Assembly (NCBI GenBank): GCA_033026295.1
Contig: CM065168.1
Location: 22,545,306-22,609,305 of the forward strand
Direction: 5' to 3'
Source of the DNA: Channa striata
Lineage: Eukaryota; Chordata; Actinopteri; Anabantiformes; Channidae
Length of the DNA stretch: 64,000 nt
Position 1 is the first letter of the stretch; each line of letters starts with the position of its first letter. Below, one piece after another: positions 49,221 to 61,623 of this stretch. Below the pieces are notes generated by a model, which was given only the letters and a program-made list of their open reading frames with translations, was not told the origin of the DNA and searched no databases. The position numbers and the translations under genes were made by a program.

Positions 49221-50766
49221 TTCAAGTTAGACAGAGCTGCAGAGGTCGAGTTGCTGAAAAGTTAAACGGTTGTTTAAAGTGCAAATAACCAAACTGAGAC
49301 TTTAAGGGACGTGTAAATTAGTAAGAGCTTCAGAATTGTCCTTTTAAAGACAGTATTATGTGCAGCCAGAGCTAAAGTTACACAGCAAGTTTTAGATAAA
49401 TCTGACTTTTGTTGGAGATTTGTTAGTCTTCAACAAGAATTACAAATTGCAAAAGGAATGAGTCCTAAAATCCAGAAATCAGTCAACATTTTTGCACCTT
49501 GTCCTAAACACTTTGGGTTTTGTGAATGGCTTTTTGTCTAAAAGCCTAAATTAAGGTCTGTGGAAACACAAGGTCGAGGTAAATATCCTGTTTGTGCTAT
49601 TTGAGATTTTACTTGAATTAAAAAAAAGATGGTTGCTGTTTGCAGTTCATCTTGCTAAACAAAATGTGAATGTATGTGAAACCTCTGTTTCTTGGAGTTA
49701 TTTTTGACAATAATTAGCAGCAAGAAACCCTTGTTATATTATAAAGTCAGTGACACCAATGTTTGGTCACTGTCCTAATACTGATCCCCTGTTGCGCTGT
49801 CCACTGCAGAGTAACAGGTATTAGATCATCAGCTCCTGAAATCTTTGTCAGCCTAGTGTTAGCTTACTAACTAAGACCTTCTGTAAATGAAATAAACAGC
49901 TTTTGCTTCAATCATCTAATAGAAAACAGTCAGTCTGTACATGATCCTGCACAAACAGCTTCCTTCCAAAGTGTTTGTGTCTTCACGGTACAAGTGTTTC
50001 CACTTATCCCGTTGGACTGTAGTGTGTGTCTGCCTCTGTTGCACCTGTGAAGTTACACCTTCATCATTCTTATTGGCTCGTCAGATCTCGCGACCTCTTC
50101 AGACGCAAACTTACTGTAGCTTCGACCAACCCGAACCTGAGTGGATGAATAATTGGCCAGAAGAGAAAACGTCTGTGTGTTTTGGCTTTAAATGTTCCAA
50201 CTGTTTTAGCAAAGATGCAGATTTTCAGCATGAAAACTAAATTCCTACTAATCTGCACCCATGAAATATTGGTTGCTGAAAACATCATGTTGCAGAAGAC
50301 TATGACAAAGCAGCTGCCCATGTTGATGCGAACCTTTAAACCACCCGTCCGACACCAGAACCCGCAGGCATCATAATGATCATAATGTGCTTAACTAATT
50401 CTGTGTTGTCGTTGTTTTTTTCTGTTTTACCTGTTCACTGCTTCTGGTAAAAATGTTTTCATCAATGACGTGCCACTGATTTCAGAAAATTCTGACTGTT
50501 GGATTATGTAACAGTATGAAACGGCTGCCTGTCTGAAAACAACATGAACACTCAGTTGACTTACACTCAGTGCTTTTGAAGTGTCAAGCAAAAATCGATA
50601 TTAAAATCTGTCATCCACTCAATAAATGAGTTATTCAACACTGTTTTTCCATCTCAATTTGTCTGAGTGATTATACTGATCAACACATTATGGTAAAGTT
50701 AGCAGTTATCATTTTTAACATCTAAATTATGTGAAATATGGAATGTAGAAGACGTGAAATATTCAC

Positions 50767-50790
50767 ATATATAAATAAATATAAATAAAT
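50767..50790 (+). repeat. (AAAT)n-like simple repeat
   Basis: ATATAAATAAATATAAATAAAT, an imperfect TAAA/AAAT repeat. Confidence 0.75.
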
Positions 50791-51427
50791 GTTCACAATG
50801 AACCCAAACTCCTGAACATTGTGTTTTCCAGTTGCAGGAAGGCAGCTATGTAACGTCTCGTCTAAGGCTCAGACGTATTCCTGCCCTTGCTGAATTTAAC
50901 ACTTAATCATTTATACATTTTAAGGCTAGGGTGTGTATTTAATATAGTCACTTTCCACAAATGCCTGCTAACTTAAAACGAGTTCAGTTAACAGTCAGGA
51001 GAAAAACATTCCAGGAACAGGAAGTCAATAATGCCGGTATCCCCCTCAGGGTGCACATTACCATTGTTGTGCACCAGGTTAATGTACTTCAAACAAGGTT
51101 TATTATATACTGCAGCGCACAATAGTGAGGTTAGGACTGTAGCTGCCGTGAGCTGTAGGTGAGAGAAGATGCTGATCACTTCTCTCAAGCTTGTCTGCGG
51201 AAGGAGGGGGGGGGGAGGTGGTGTAATGACTCAGCTATAGAAATATGTATCTGTTTTTGCAAAGCATTGTTAAGATATATGAGAATTGTATAGGAATACT
51301 AACACTGTGATCTTGTTTTGGTGAATCTAAGGCATTGACAAACTAAATTACCGTCTCTTGTAGCTTGTTGACTGTTGTCATGATACGTTTGTTGTTATGT
51401 TTTATTGCTAAATGGTCCGGCAGAGAA

Positions 51428-51560
51428 CTGCAGTTACCTCATATATCTCCGGTTTGACACCATCTCTTTGATCATAATCATCAACTGGATGCGCCGTGAA
51501 TGTCAAACAATTCCATCGTTAAACAGACTCCCTATTTAGTCTCATTTAGCTTTCTTCTGT
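51428..51560. repeat. Unclassified interspersed repeat, copy B
   Basis: Diverged partner of copy A at 49058-49220, with the same order of shared words and several small gaps. It could be a MITE, a SINE or a local duplication. Confidence 0.45.
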
Positions 51561-52490
51561 TTATGCTTTCCTGCATTTACCAGAATCCGTCAGGGAACTT
51601 GCCCTGGCTCGTTGCAGACAGATGCTGGATTTTAAAAAAAACAGAAAGACAAAGGACGAGGACAGGGTGAAAATATTAGTTATTTGTTCGTCAAGTGACA
51701 AAGTTTATTTGGAAAACATTTCAAAATAGTAGTTTCTCAAATATTGAACATAGAGGAGGCCCGATTACAGCTTTCTTACATCTATAAAAAAAAAGTAGAA
51801 TAGGTATCTCAGGTCTGGAAGGTTTTTTTCTTATTCGTATTTCCACTGTTTATTTAGTTGTTTCTCTAACCAATTTTTGTGCCTGAGATCAAATTGACTG
51901 CTTCTTTTTCAACTTTTAAACTGTTTGTCGGGGCTGAATTAGTTGGAAATAATACAAACAAGTTGCTAAGAAATTTTGTAAATGTTCATGAGATAAAAAC
52001 ATTTGATAATCCGAGTTTTGTCCACCATTATACCAAAGGTCAGCAGTATCCCCAGATACTTGGGTGTCAAGGTTTAGACTTAGGGCCCAAATCGCCATAT
52101 TTGGGTAATTCAGTCCTACAGGGTTGGTGGAACTGAAAATTAGATTAGACATGGAGAATCCCATGAAGACCAGGCATTTGTGGCATGGAAACGAAACAAA
52201 TTTCACTAATATAGGATAATGGCAGGAGTTGGGATCAAAACAGGAACCAAAAAGAAAAAGAACGGAAAAGTATAACAAGAAACAGAACCGTTCATTTTTG
52301 TATGGATGTTCACACTGTTTTTATATAATATTTATATATGTTGTTTAATATATGCTATTGTTGTAATGCTGCTTCATTCAGTCTTTAGTGTATTGATTTA
52401 GTTTTGACATGTTTATTTCAACTTATGATCTTATATTTTGTTTCCAAAAAGTAAAATAAATGTCCAGGATTGATTGCGCAATATACCTCA

Positions 52491-52607
52491 CATGGGATAC
52501 AAACTACCCCCCATACGCTGCTATAACCCTTCTCCAAGTCCACAAAACACTTGTAGACTGGATGGACATACCCAGGAGTCTTGCAAGAGCAAAACAGTTT
52601 GTCCATT
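52491..52607 (-). pseudogene. LINE reverse-transcriptase fragment, downstream part
   Basis: On the minus strand the frame reads VYKCFVDLEKGYSSVWGVV, with FVDLEK at 52546-52529. This is the region around reverse-transcriptase motif A of a fish non-LTR retrotransposon, where FVDLEKAFD is expected; the motif-A aspartate after the Phe/Tyr position is lost here. Frame changes occur on both sides. The match ends abruptly at the solo LTR starting at 52608. The upstream part of the same element lies beyond the LTR at about 53350-53575. Confidence 0.65.
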
Positions 52608-53338
52608 TGTCACAAGTTGTTTTTGGACCCAGAAACACAGAACACAGGAGGAGCTGAGGAAGGTTTATTGGCAACAAGCACGTGAATGGATAACAGTAAT
52701 TCAAAGGTGAGAGGATTAGTTCCTGGAAGACAGAACCCTGAGACAATCAGTGGAAAAGACAGAGATGAAAACAAGTGGAAGACAATGCTGAGGATAGTCC
52801 AAGGGGCAGGTATCAGGTACGTTTCTGTAAACAGGATGGTCTTGAGTCTCCTGAGTAGGATAGTGATGTTCCAGGGAAGAATGACGGGGCACAGGTGAGT
52901 GAATTTCCATTGACACCGTTTACACGGCTGGAATCCCCAGCAGCAATGGTTACTAGAAACACAGACCACACAATGAACCAGATGAGCAGGCCAGTAAGCC
53001 AGGTTAGCAGACAATCAGGTGAGTAAATCCAACCGGTTGCAGATGAGTAGCATGTAACTTTCAAGCAGGGAAAAATAACAGGCAAACAGATTTCCAAGGT
53101 CCAAAGCTCAAATCCAAAAATGTCTGCGCTCACTGTAGTGTTGCAGGGAGCCCATACAGAGAGACAACCTGGCAGAGAGCTGTGGTCAAAGTCAGGTGTA
53201 AATGGGCAGGGGAACCGGTGAAAAGAATCAAGGTCAGTGATTGGTGGTGAAGTCTGCCGAGTTAACTATGGAGCAGGAACTGGAATACAAAATAAAAGTC
53301 CAGGAGAGGAAGTGGAGATGCAGGGCTCAATCATGACA
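52608..53338 (-). mobile_element. Solo LTR of an LTR retrotransposon
   Basis: Read on the minus strand it starts TGTCATGATTGAG and ends CAACTTGTGACA. This is a 731-base unit with TG...CA ends and the imperfect terminal inverted repeat TGTCA...TGACA. A polyadenylation signal (CCAATAAACC; hexamer 52669-52664) sits about 55 bases before its 3' end, as in an LTR R/U5 region. The composition (CTGCCTG, CTGTCTT, CACCTG words) is typical of fish Gypsy-type LTRs, though the family is not proven. Neither side shows gag, pol or a primer-binding site, so internal recombination has left a single LTR. CATT occurs directly on the left (52604-52607) and at 53341-53344 on the right, two bases beyond the inferred end, and may be the target-site duplication. 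Confidence 0.75.
52664..52669 (-). terminator. LTR polyadenylation signal
   Basis: AATAAA on the minus strand inside the solo LTR, about 55 bases before the LTR 3' end. Confidence 0.6.
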
Positions 53339-53344
53339 CACATT

Positions 53345-53575
53345 TTTCCTCATATCTTTTCCAGGGAGGCTGAGCAGTAGAATTACCCCTAGAATTGGAG
53401 CACACTCTCTGGCCACCGTTTTTAAGACTTGACAACTACCAGCTCCGTTTGCTAGTCCACAGGTACTGAACCCATCTGTGGGCTGTGTCTACGTCATAGG
53501 GCAGAGACGTCAGAAGACGGTCCAAGATGAAGACCATGACACGCAGGGTTTTGACTTGACTTGCAGCGACCACAG
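53345..53575 (-). pseudogene. LINE reverse-transcriptase fragment, upstream part
   Basis: On the minus strand 53402-53385 reads CSNSRG, and after a one-base frameshift 53377-53357 reads LLSLPGK. Together they match the CSNYRGI-TLLSLPGK block that precedes FVDLEK in the reverse transcriptase of common fish non-LTR retrotransposons. Order and strand agree with the 52491-52607 piece, so the two were one element before the LTR inserted. Further upstream coding (53403-53575) is too decayed to read. Confidence 0.6.
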
Positions 53576-54159
53576 TTCCCCCTGTTTTTCTGCAGCCATC
53601 TGGTCACTGCATGTTTCTTGTGCGGATCAGCAGAACAATGTAAGCTCCAGCTCAAAGGGATCGAGAGATTATCTTTATTTTAATTATAAAGTACATCGAC
53701 TATGACTGGCTTTGAACACAGCGGGGGTGCTGAAGCCCTGCACAGCTCTTGTTCATTATTCGGTGGTACCTCAGCGACGGCCTACAGTGCTGCAATAAAA
53801 GGCCGATGAACGGTGCACATCCTGTATTGATTTGTTTGCTGAATATCAGAGTGAATTTTCAGATGTATTTATAATGGCCTTATTAAAGCCCCCTTTGATC
53901 TAAAGAATACAACAATAACAGAATAGTCTATGTTGTTTGCAACTATGATCCACTGTGGTTAAAATGTCAATATTAACTAGCGCTTTTTTCAAGGGTATCC
54001 AGTTATTTTTCCTTTTAATCATAGAGTGTAATCACTTTCATAGGTGGGGGGGTGGACTGAGGGTGGTTATTCTTTTCTATCAGTGATGTAAAGCTGTCCG
54101 TCCAATGGCTCCAGATATGACTTTTCCTTGTTCAATAAAATATTCTATTTGAAACACAA

Positions 54160-54400
54160 ACAGCTTTAATTATTGAAACGAACACCACATTTGACTTTGA
54201 AAGACTGTCAGCTGTTGACATTGGATTAAAAAAAGAAATTGTGGGGATTTCTCTGATCGGCACTTCTATGATGAAAACATTATTTGGAGGTGACTCTCAT
54301 CTGTTGTAAGAGTTATTGAAATGGGCAACCACAAAGACAAGTGGTGTGATGAATTGATGATTAATATGAGAGGGTTTTAGAAAGGATGAGGATCAACTCT
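54160..54400. promoter_or_regulatory. Candidate conserved non-coding element
   Basis: AT-rich unique sequence with CTTTAATTATTGAAACG, TTGGATTAAAAAAAG and GATGAATTGATGATTAATATG. No repeat or reading frame. Selected by eye. Confidence 0.25.
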
Positions 54401-57400
54401 CCTTGTGCTTGTTTTTTTTCTAAATGATGTTCAAGTGAAGTCAAACGAAAGACCAAATAAGAAAGACAATATCAAGTGAAACTGAGTGTCCCGTTATTAA
54501 TTGGGGGGAAAAAATAAATTGCTGTTTCAAGCGATGCTAAAATCAAATGGGGCAAATAGAAGCGACGGGATGAATTTGTGCCAACATTTAAGGACATTGA
54601 GGTAAATGGCTGTTTTACACTAGGAGATGTTTTATCTGGACTGAAAAAAGAATATGACTTTATTTAAGAACTCCTGTTGTTTGTTGCATTAACGGACAAG
54701 GACACTTAATTATCAGAGATGTCACTTTTTCAAAAGAAGTCGCATCAACGAAAACTATCAGCTAATCTTCAAACGTTAAACACCCCACTGAACGTATGGG
54801 GATCTACATGTTAACACGCCACATTAATCACTGGGACACAAAGGCGCCATCTTGTGAGGATTCCCCCGTCTTTCCGTTGGAAACTTGGAGGCTGTGTCAT
54901 GATTCTTACGGTCGATGCGTTGCCGTCCTGGGTCAGTAGAGGAGTTCTTCCTGCACTCAATCATGGCATGAAGCCACTGGAAAACTGTTCATGTTCTGCA
55001 TATAACTCTGTTCATAAACTGTACATATAAATAGATGGATGACGCATGCCTGCCTCCTGCCACAATGCAAAAAAAGCCTCTGTCTTGTGGTTGTCGTGTT
55101 GCATTCTTACAAGTAGAATCTGACGCCGGTCCACTGGACCTATTCGTACAGGTACGTAAAAAGTTTTTGACAGAAAGCCACAACATTTCTTGCGTGGGAC
55201 AGTTTAGCTCTGTGTTGTATATACAGCAACCATGTGGCTCTAATTTATGAACATCTACACTGTCCACATTCAGTTTTTTATTATTAATCAGTCCATCTGC
55301 AACTCCAACCCTGACACATGAGGCAGCATTTTACTCACATCACGCTGAGAGACCTGATGCAGCGCAGAGGCTGAATCAGCCGGACGTCCACACCTTTCCA
55401 TTGTTACCTTTGTTTCTGTGTTAATGGAAGGATTGGCTTCCTCAGTTTTTGCCTTTCAGGGCTCTGGTTGCTGAGTAACAGTGAGCTTCTTTATGTGAAA
55501 TATAGTGTTGTTCCCGTAAAATTTGCTGTTGTTTCTTTCTTACTAACAACCTGCAGTAAATGGTATGAGTCAACATGGCTGCAGACTACCTGAAAATAAT
55601 TAAATGACTAAGACTGACAGTTTTCTAAATGTTAATTCATGTCTAATGTATATTTTCAGTCTTTATATTAACCAAAGATCTCATAATAATCCACAAAGAT
55701 AAGAAGTCCTGCTCTGAATGTTTAAACTTTTGTCCATTTCCAAGAAATGCTCGTCTTCTTTATGATTCACTAATAACACAAACACATCAGTGATTAAATG
55801 AATAATAATGTGGCTTATTTATATCAATAAAAAATGACACAAAACCACCTTTGCTTGATTTTTACTTTTAAAATGTTAAATGTTTCTCACGTCCCATTCA
55901 CTAACATGCAGTTGGTCGGGTTTACCAGCCACCAGGGGGTGATCCACTTCTGATGGCTTCATTTTCAGAGAGCTGTCAGTTTTCCATCATACAGTCACTG
56001 TCTTTTTGCAACCACTGTTGCTTATTATTGTCATTTCTTAGCTAAGCCCTCCTCATCTCTTCCCATCACCCTCCAATTTAAACAACCAAACAAAAAAATG
56101 CAGCTAACCTCTCAAACCTCTGAAGGCAGCACGGCTAAAACTGATGGTGTAGATTATGCAACGGCTTCTATGTCCAACATTTAACATGATATATAAGTTA
56201 TATATAAATATATGTTTGGACGGAAACCTAACTAATGACAGCACAATAATGTGTCCTGCACCATGTCTGTTAAAGCATCTGAGCCTTTTCCCAAGCCCAC
56301 AGGATCAGGATCATCACTGGAGTCGCAATTTCTGCGTTAATCATGTGAAAAACCTGAAAAGATTTTTCTCTTACAAAAACATTCCCATTGAGAAAAGGGA
56401 GCGTCTAAAAAAAACGCGATTACTTTTTCAGACAAGCACATTTTATTATTATAAATTTGAATAATTTGGTCAATATTGTTGGAAAGTCTAGGGAACATAT
56501 ATTATATTCTATCCCCATTAATGTGTGCATGAAGCTGAGGGTCCATTTTCTATATCACCACCCCAAAGTTCCTAACTAGGAAATTAAATTTATTGGGCAA
56601 AACGGCAATTTCGTAACTGCTGTCCCTGGTGGTTGGGAGACGGAATCGCAATTTAGCTGTGGTTCTCAGCATTTATCAGAGCAAATTTTAATTTGTTCCA
56701 TATGCCTCACTTTACAAATATATTTGATTTCCTTTACTTGAATTTTTAGAAGAAACAGCACTGATGGTCACTACTGAACTGTGATCCTCTCGAGCAGGGT
56801 TGTTAAAGGTGAGACTGATGGTACAATAAAGGAAGGTGTAGACCTGAGGAACACATTGTACAGTTTAGCTTCAAACACGTTGACAAGCAGAGAATCGCTC
56901 ACACACACAATCATGAACTACCGAGAATCTTAGTTTATTGCCATTTTAGCGCGGCATAGGCTGTGAGAGTTTTATTCTCTGAAAATGTTCATTGTTTCAC
57001 CACATGTAACAGCAAAATCACTTGACTCTAATGAAAGTTGACATAAAGACTGATTCAGTAGCCCAGTCATTTGTCATCCAACAGAAGTGAACCTGTTATT
57101 TAGGCCTTACAACGATAAATTAATGAGTCCTTGACTGCAAGTTTGTCTGGTTAAGCTAAAATCTAATGTTGTGAATCTTATGACAATGAGACAGGACATG
57201 AGAAAGTCATTTGTGGTGTTTTTGTGGTTTTCCCGTGTTAATAAATATAAAACATCTTATCGTCACTGTTCTCCACACATCATACCCTCCGCTGTGCCAC
57301 AATATAAATGTGTTGTCCTTTAAAAACCAAGAGTCTGCCGTCCATATTTAGGGAAAGTTGGTCCAAACCCAAGAATATCAATGGGCTTGGCAGGCCGCTT

Positions 57401-58059
57401 CAGGCAACCAGTTGCTACTGCCTTTTGCCTTTGTGGATGAAAAAACAGAAACAAATCACACTCCTTATGGATTCAGTCGCTTGGAATGAACAAGCGACAC
57501 AATATATAAACACGTCTGCCTGTTGGAGAGTGTGCGCATACCTGTTTCTAATTAGGATGGTTGGAGTTGTAGTTATCTTTAGTTTTTCAGATGTGGTGAG
57601 GTGGTTTTTCTTTAGCTTTTCATCAAATCTCTGCTGACTTCATGTGCTAAAAGAAAATGCAGCTAAAAGGTGATTTGATCCTGTGCTGAGAAACACGGCA
57701 GAGTGAAGACCTGATCATCCAGCGTCGCTGACAGTCTTGTTTTCTCGTTGTGGCTGACTGAGAGACGGTCTGCTGCCGCCGACTTTCTCTGGTCCCGGTG
57801 TGTCGGTGAGGTGCTCTGAAGGTGCAACAAAGAAAGATTGTGAAGCTGAAACGCTTGTGTTCATTCTGACAGGCTTTAGTTCAGGCCCAGTTCCACCTTA
57901 AACCGGAGCGGTGAAATAGTGTGACTCGTGCAAACATCGTTCCTACATTAAAATGATAATCATGCGGTTAGTAATGTTTTCCTTTGTATAGAATCCGTTA
58001 GGATATTTTACTACCGGGAGTTTTTTCTTACTTGGTTGTCGAACAGCCTTATATAACCC

Positions 58060-58062
<3 letters not shown>

Positions 58063-58098
<36 letters not shown>
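58063..58098 (+). repeat. (CA)18 microsatellite
   Basis: An uninterrupted CA run of 36 bases. Confidence 0.95.
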
Positions 58099-58100
<2 letters not shown>

Positions 58101-58582
58101 GGAGGAAAACATCACTAAATTTGAAATAACTATAAATTGTTTTACTCAAGAGAAGCTGGTGGAGCAGTTCATGAGCCTTTAGTAGAGGGTTTTCTAAAGG
58201 GAAGACGATTGTGAAGTTCTTCTGGAGGCTGCCTTTCATCAGAGGCGTGCTGTACTGGTGGGGCACTGGTTTGGCTGGGTGGCTGCACCGGAGACAACGG
58301 GAGGGCAGGTCGAACGTTTGTGTGAGCTTGAATTTTCATAAGTCTTTTACAGAAAGGGCTGACTGCTTATGCTTCGCTGCGCTCTGCCAAGAGGACGTCC
58401 TCTTTGTCACACAGCCTGAAAGACAGAAGTGAGGGGGGAAGAAAATTGGTTTATTTCTTAGAAACGTCAAACACGAGCTCGCATTGTGACTTGTTGCTTT
58501 TAGCATCTTTAAACACCCGTGTACACGGTACCACTGACGAACCACAAATTAAGTCCACTGGAGCTTGTTCAGTGCTTGGGAA

Positions 58583-58601
58583 TTTTTTTTTTTTTTTTTT
58601 T
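58583..58601 (+). repeat. Poly(T) tract
   Basis: An uninterrupted run of about 19 T, followed 25-40 bases later by a short TAAA repeat (58631-58644). Confidence 0.85.
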
Positions 58602-60929
58602 GCTCATTTGAGGGAAAATTAAAACAAACGTAAATAAATAAATAATTCAGTTTCTCCAACGACTTTATTCTTCCACATTTCAAACACGGCGGTGGCTAAT
58701 TATAGCCTTAAGTCAGAGGCTTTGATGCATTTTCCCTCAGCAGGAATCCCTGCCTTTTCTTTTCCTGGAAGTACTTTTCTGTCTGTCCTGAGGTAAACTG
58801 TCCGCTGCATCAGGCTCCGCTCACTCCGAGCACATTTATCTCTGAATGTGAACGGGTTTGAGCGAGTTTTGACCTCATGTTATTTACACTGTGGAATGGC
58901 ACAAGAACTAATTCCACAACAGCCTACATGATCTGCAGACTCCAGACTTTGAAGCACTGGAAAAGAAACTGCGGCCCCGTCTTGCTCACTTTTGACATCT
59001 TGCAGAAAATGTGCGTCTCCACAGCAAAATATACCCTCCCGGTTAAAGTTGTGGACTCTCAGCAGTGTGGCTCTCCGCGTCTGACATTGGCAGGACATCT
59101 GTGTGTGTGCAGCGCACGAGCCCAAGATCAACAGCGAAGAAGGGGAAACCACCCCGGGTGTCGGCAGACCGCTGCTGCTGGGCCCGTCACACGCAGGAGG
59201 GCTGCTGCTGTCACACCGAAACGCACGAAACCGTGAACTTGTTTGGCCTGTGTGAAATGCTTGGGAAAAGGGGGGGGTGAGTCATGCCTGTGCTCATGCA
59301 GTGGTGGAAGTGTATACCCTGGGCACCGCTGTTTCCTCTTGGCTCGGTTCCTGGTCTGCCTTTAAGCCCACACCCTGGCCACCTCACATGCAAAGAAGTG
59401 TAAATGCTGCGAGGACGGGGCGGGGGTCACTGTGAGGCTAGAAAGGTTTGTCAAAGCAGTGACGCAGCTCCATCACACTCCTCTCCTATTAAAGTCAACC
59501 CGGGGTGACATACGACATCCAGACTTGCAGGGAATAATTGTTTTTACTGATGCTCACTGACAATGTCTCGTCCATGTATGAGGCTCCTTGTCCTGGCAGA
59601 CCGCCGCTCATGTGTTTCCCATCAGGGAAGTCTGTGGTTACCTTCCTGATTTTGCTGGACTGGAAAAACATAGCTAATATGGTGTGATCTGGAAAAAGCT
59701 TTGATGCAGGGGCTTTACAAATAAACCTCCGAATGCCATATGGTTTGCATTCATCTCTTAATTTATTTCCTATAAATGTCTATTGAATATTCTGCAGAGC
59801 CAACATGTGTGTAAGAAGACTTGGAAAACAGAAGGCCGGGGAGAGCAGTTTGTGGCAAAGTGTGATTATTATGATTGGTCCCTTTTTTTTTCTCCGCGCT
59901 CCATGATAGATGAATTGCAAAGTGGTTCCAAAGCAAGCAAACAAGAAAACACGCAAACAGTCCCCCTCTGAGCTTCGCCGTTCCCAGCTCACCTTGCTGT
60001 GCCAGGCCTGACACGCAGAACATTCCACCTAAAGAGCAATTAAAAAGCAATGATTGTAAGCCTTACGGTGACTCATCAACTGACAGACTTTTCCTCCACG
60101 AAGTTGGATATTGGGTTACCAGTGACGGAGAAGTCAACAGACAGCAGGCGTCCAGCGGTGGAGGACATGGAAGTGAGCTTTTTCCGAGCGCACAGACTTT
60201 CCTACAGTGGCTTCCAAACACAGTGAAGATAAAGCTCAAGCTCTTCACTCCCGACTGCAGGGAGCCCAACATTTGTCATCAGCAGCTGCCTGTGTGGGTG
60301 TCAATTTCATAAAACACACATTTTGTTCCTTTATTATTTTCAGAGCCATCTACGCAAAAAAACATGTCAAACGTTCACTTCACTGTTGCGGTCAACAGTA
60401 AACTAACAATAGACACATTTTCCACTTGCTTGACCTTTTCCATCATGACTTGTGTAATGCGTGCAGCTGTATGAAAACTTGCAGGAAGTGGCTTATGTGT
60501 GTGAGTTTCATTTTCTGCCCACTAATAACTAGACAAAAACACATATATTCAGAGTGTGAAGTGAGAGAGAAAGGGGGAGGGGTGTAAATGGGAGTAGGTT
60601 TAAACAAACAAAACAACATTATCAGTATAGACACTAAACAGCAGCCTCGGAGAATATGTCACATGCCATTTGGTGGCCACTTGAAGCCAAAATGAGACAT
60701 TTTTAGCCCATCTGAGGCTCCTGGCAGTGTTAGAGCCACGCTGTGCTGTACGCACAGCAGCGAGCTATTAAAGGATGCACTTGCAGCATGTGACACTTTG
60801 CTGCACATTGTAAATATGCACCAGACAGAATATTCATGCCTTTTTCCCTCCAGGTCCTACCAAATGCGTTTTAGTCCGAGATAGTGGAGTCCTGTATTTA
60901 CTTTCAGCAGGGTGAGAGGAGGAGGAGAG

Positions 60930-61065
60930 GCTATAATCACTGATTGAAATGTAAATGTGAGGTAGCTAACTGAAGTATTCGGGGGTGGAGATATGAATTA
61001 CAATCTGTCTGACAAATTTTTCTCATCGGACATTATGTAAATGGAAGTATAAGTGACTGGTAGTA
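60930..61065. promoter_or_regulatory. Candidate conserved non-coding element
   Basis: Contains CTATAATCACTGATTGAAAT, an ATGTAAATG word, GATATGAATTACAATCTG and CATTATGTAAATGG in unique sequence. Meis/TALE-like (CTGA/TGAC) and homeodomain-like sites are mixed. Selected by eye. Confidence 0.25.
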
Positions 61066-61599
61066 TTTGAAACCAAAATCGATGCAGGAGATGGTAAGTG
61101 AGAGTGGTTGACAAAGTGGTTCTGAATATCCACAGAATATTTCAAATCCAGGGATGATAATTTGATCATGCAAAGTATATTCATTACATAAGAGGCTTCT
61201 GCATGCTAATAAAAAACACAGTTGATCATTTAAAACTAGATGCTATAATCACTGGGATTCAGGATTTCAGCTGTATCTTCAACTGGGTTTCTGCTCCCAA
61301 AGTAAGAAAAGTAAGAAAGCCACATTCAAACTCAAACTCAACACTGGTCCTAAAGTATTATAAACATATGTGATGAACGGTCGAGTTCATTCCAAGCGCC
61401 TCCAGCAGAACAAACATCTGACACAAAGCACAGCCGGACAAAAAGGTGAGGTAACATTAAATGAGACGTGCCGTTTGGCGGCGACTGGGAGACAAGAAGA
61501 GCGAAGAAGAAAATCTCTGTCAAAGTGCACAGTGAAGTGCAGGCCGGTCCTCCCACTTCAGGCACTTAAACAACCGTTCACACTTCACGTGACGCTAAC

Positions 61600-61623
61600 A
61601 ACACACACACACACACACACACA
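61600..61623 (+). repeat. (AC)11-12 microsatellite
   Basis: An AC run of about 24 bases. Confidence 0.93.

Larger units (their letters stand above)
37296..52490. other. Gene-free non-coding stretch
   Basis: No gene recognised in 15 kb. Open frames of 100-150 codons (38605-39057, 42756-43208, 44113-44537, 49941-50240, 51916-52278) lack domains and splice context. Contains several microsatellites, a CpG-enriched patch (39735-39910), a G-rich patch (43824-43845), two diverged repeat copies (49058-49220, 51428-51560) and a candidate element at 46065-46215. Confidence 0.6.

Noticed and set aside
51916..52278. 120-codon minus-strand frame next to the LINE fragment
   Set aside because: Considered as part of a retroelement, but no reverse-transcriptase, integrase or gag motif could be seen.
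52813..53133. Minus-strand frames of 106-134 codons between 52610 and 53133
   Set aside because: They lie inside the solo LTR and do not resemble any retroelement protein.
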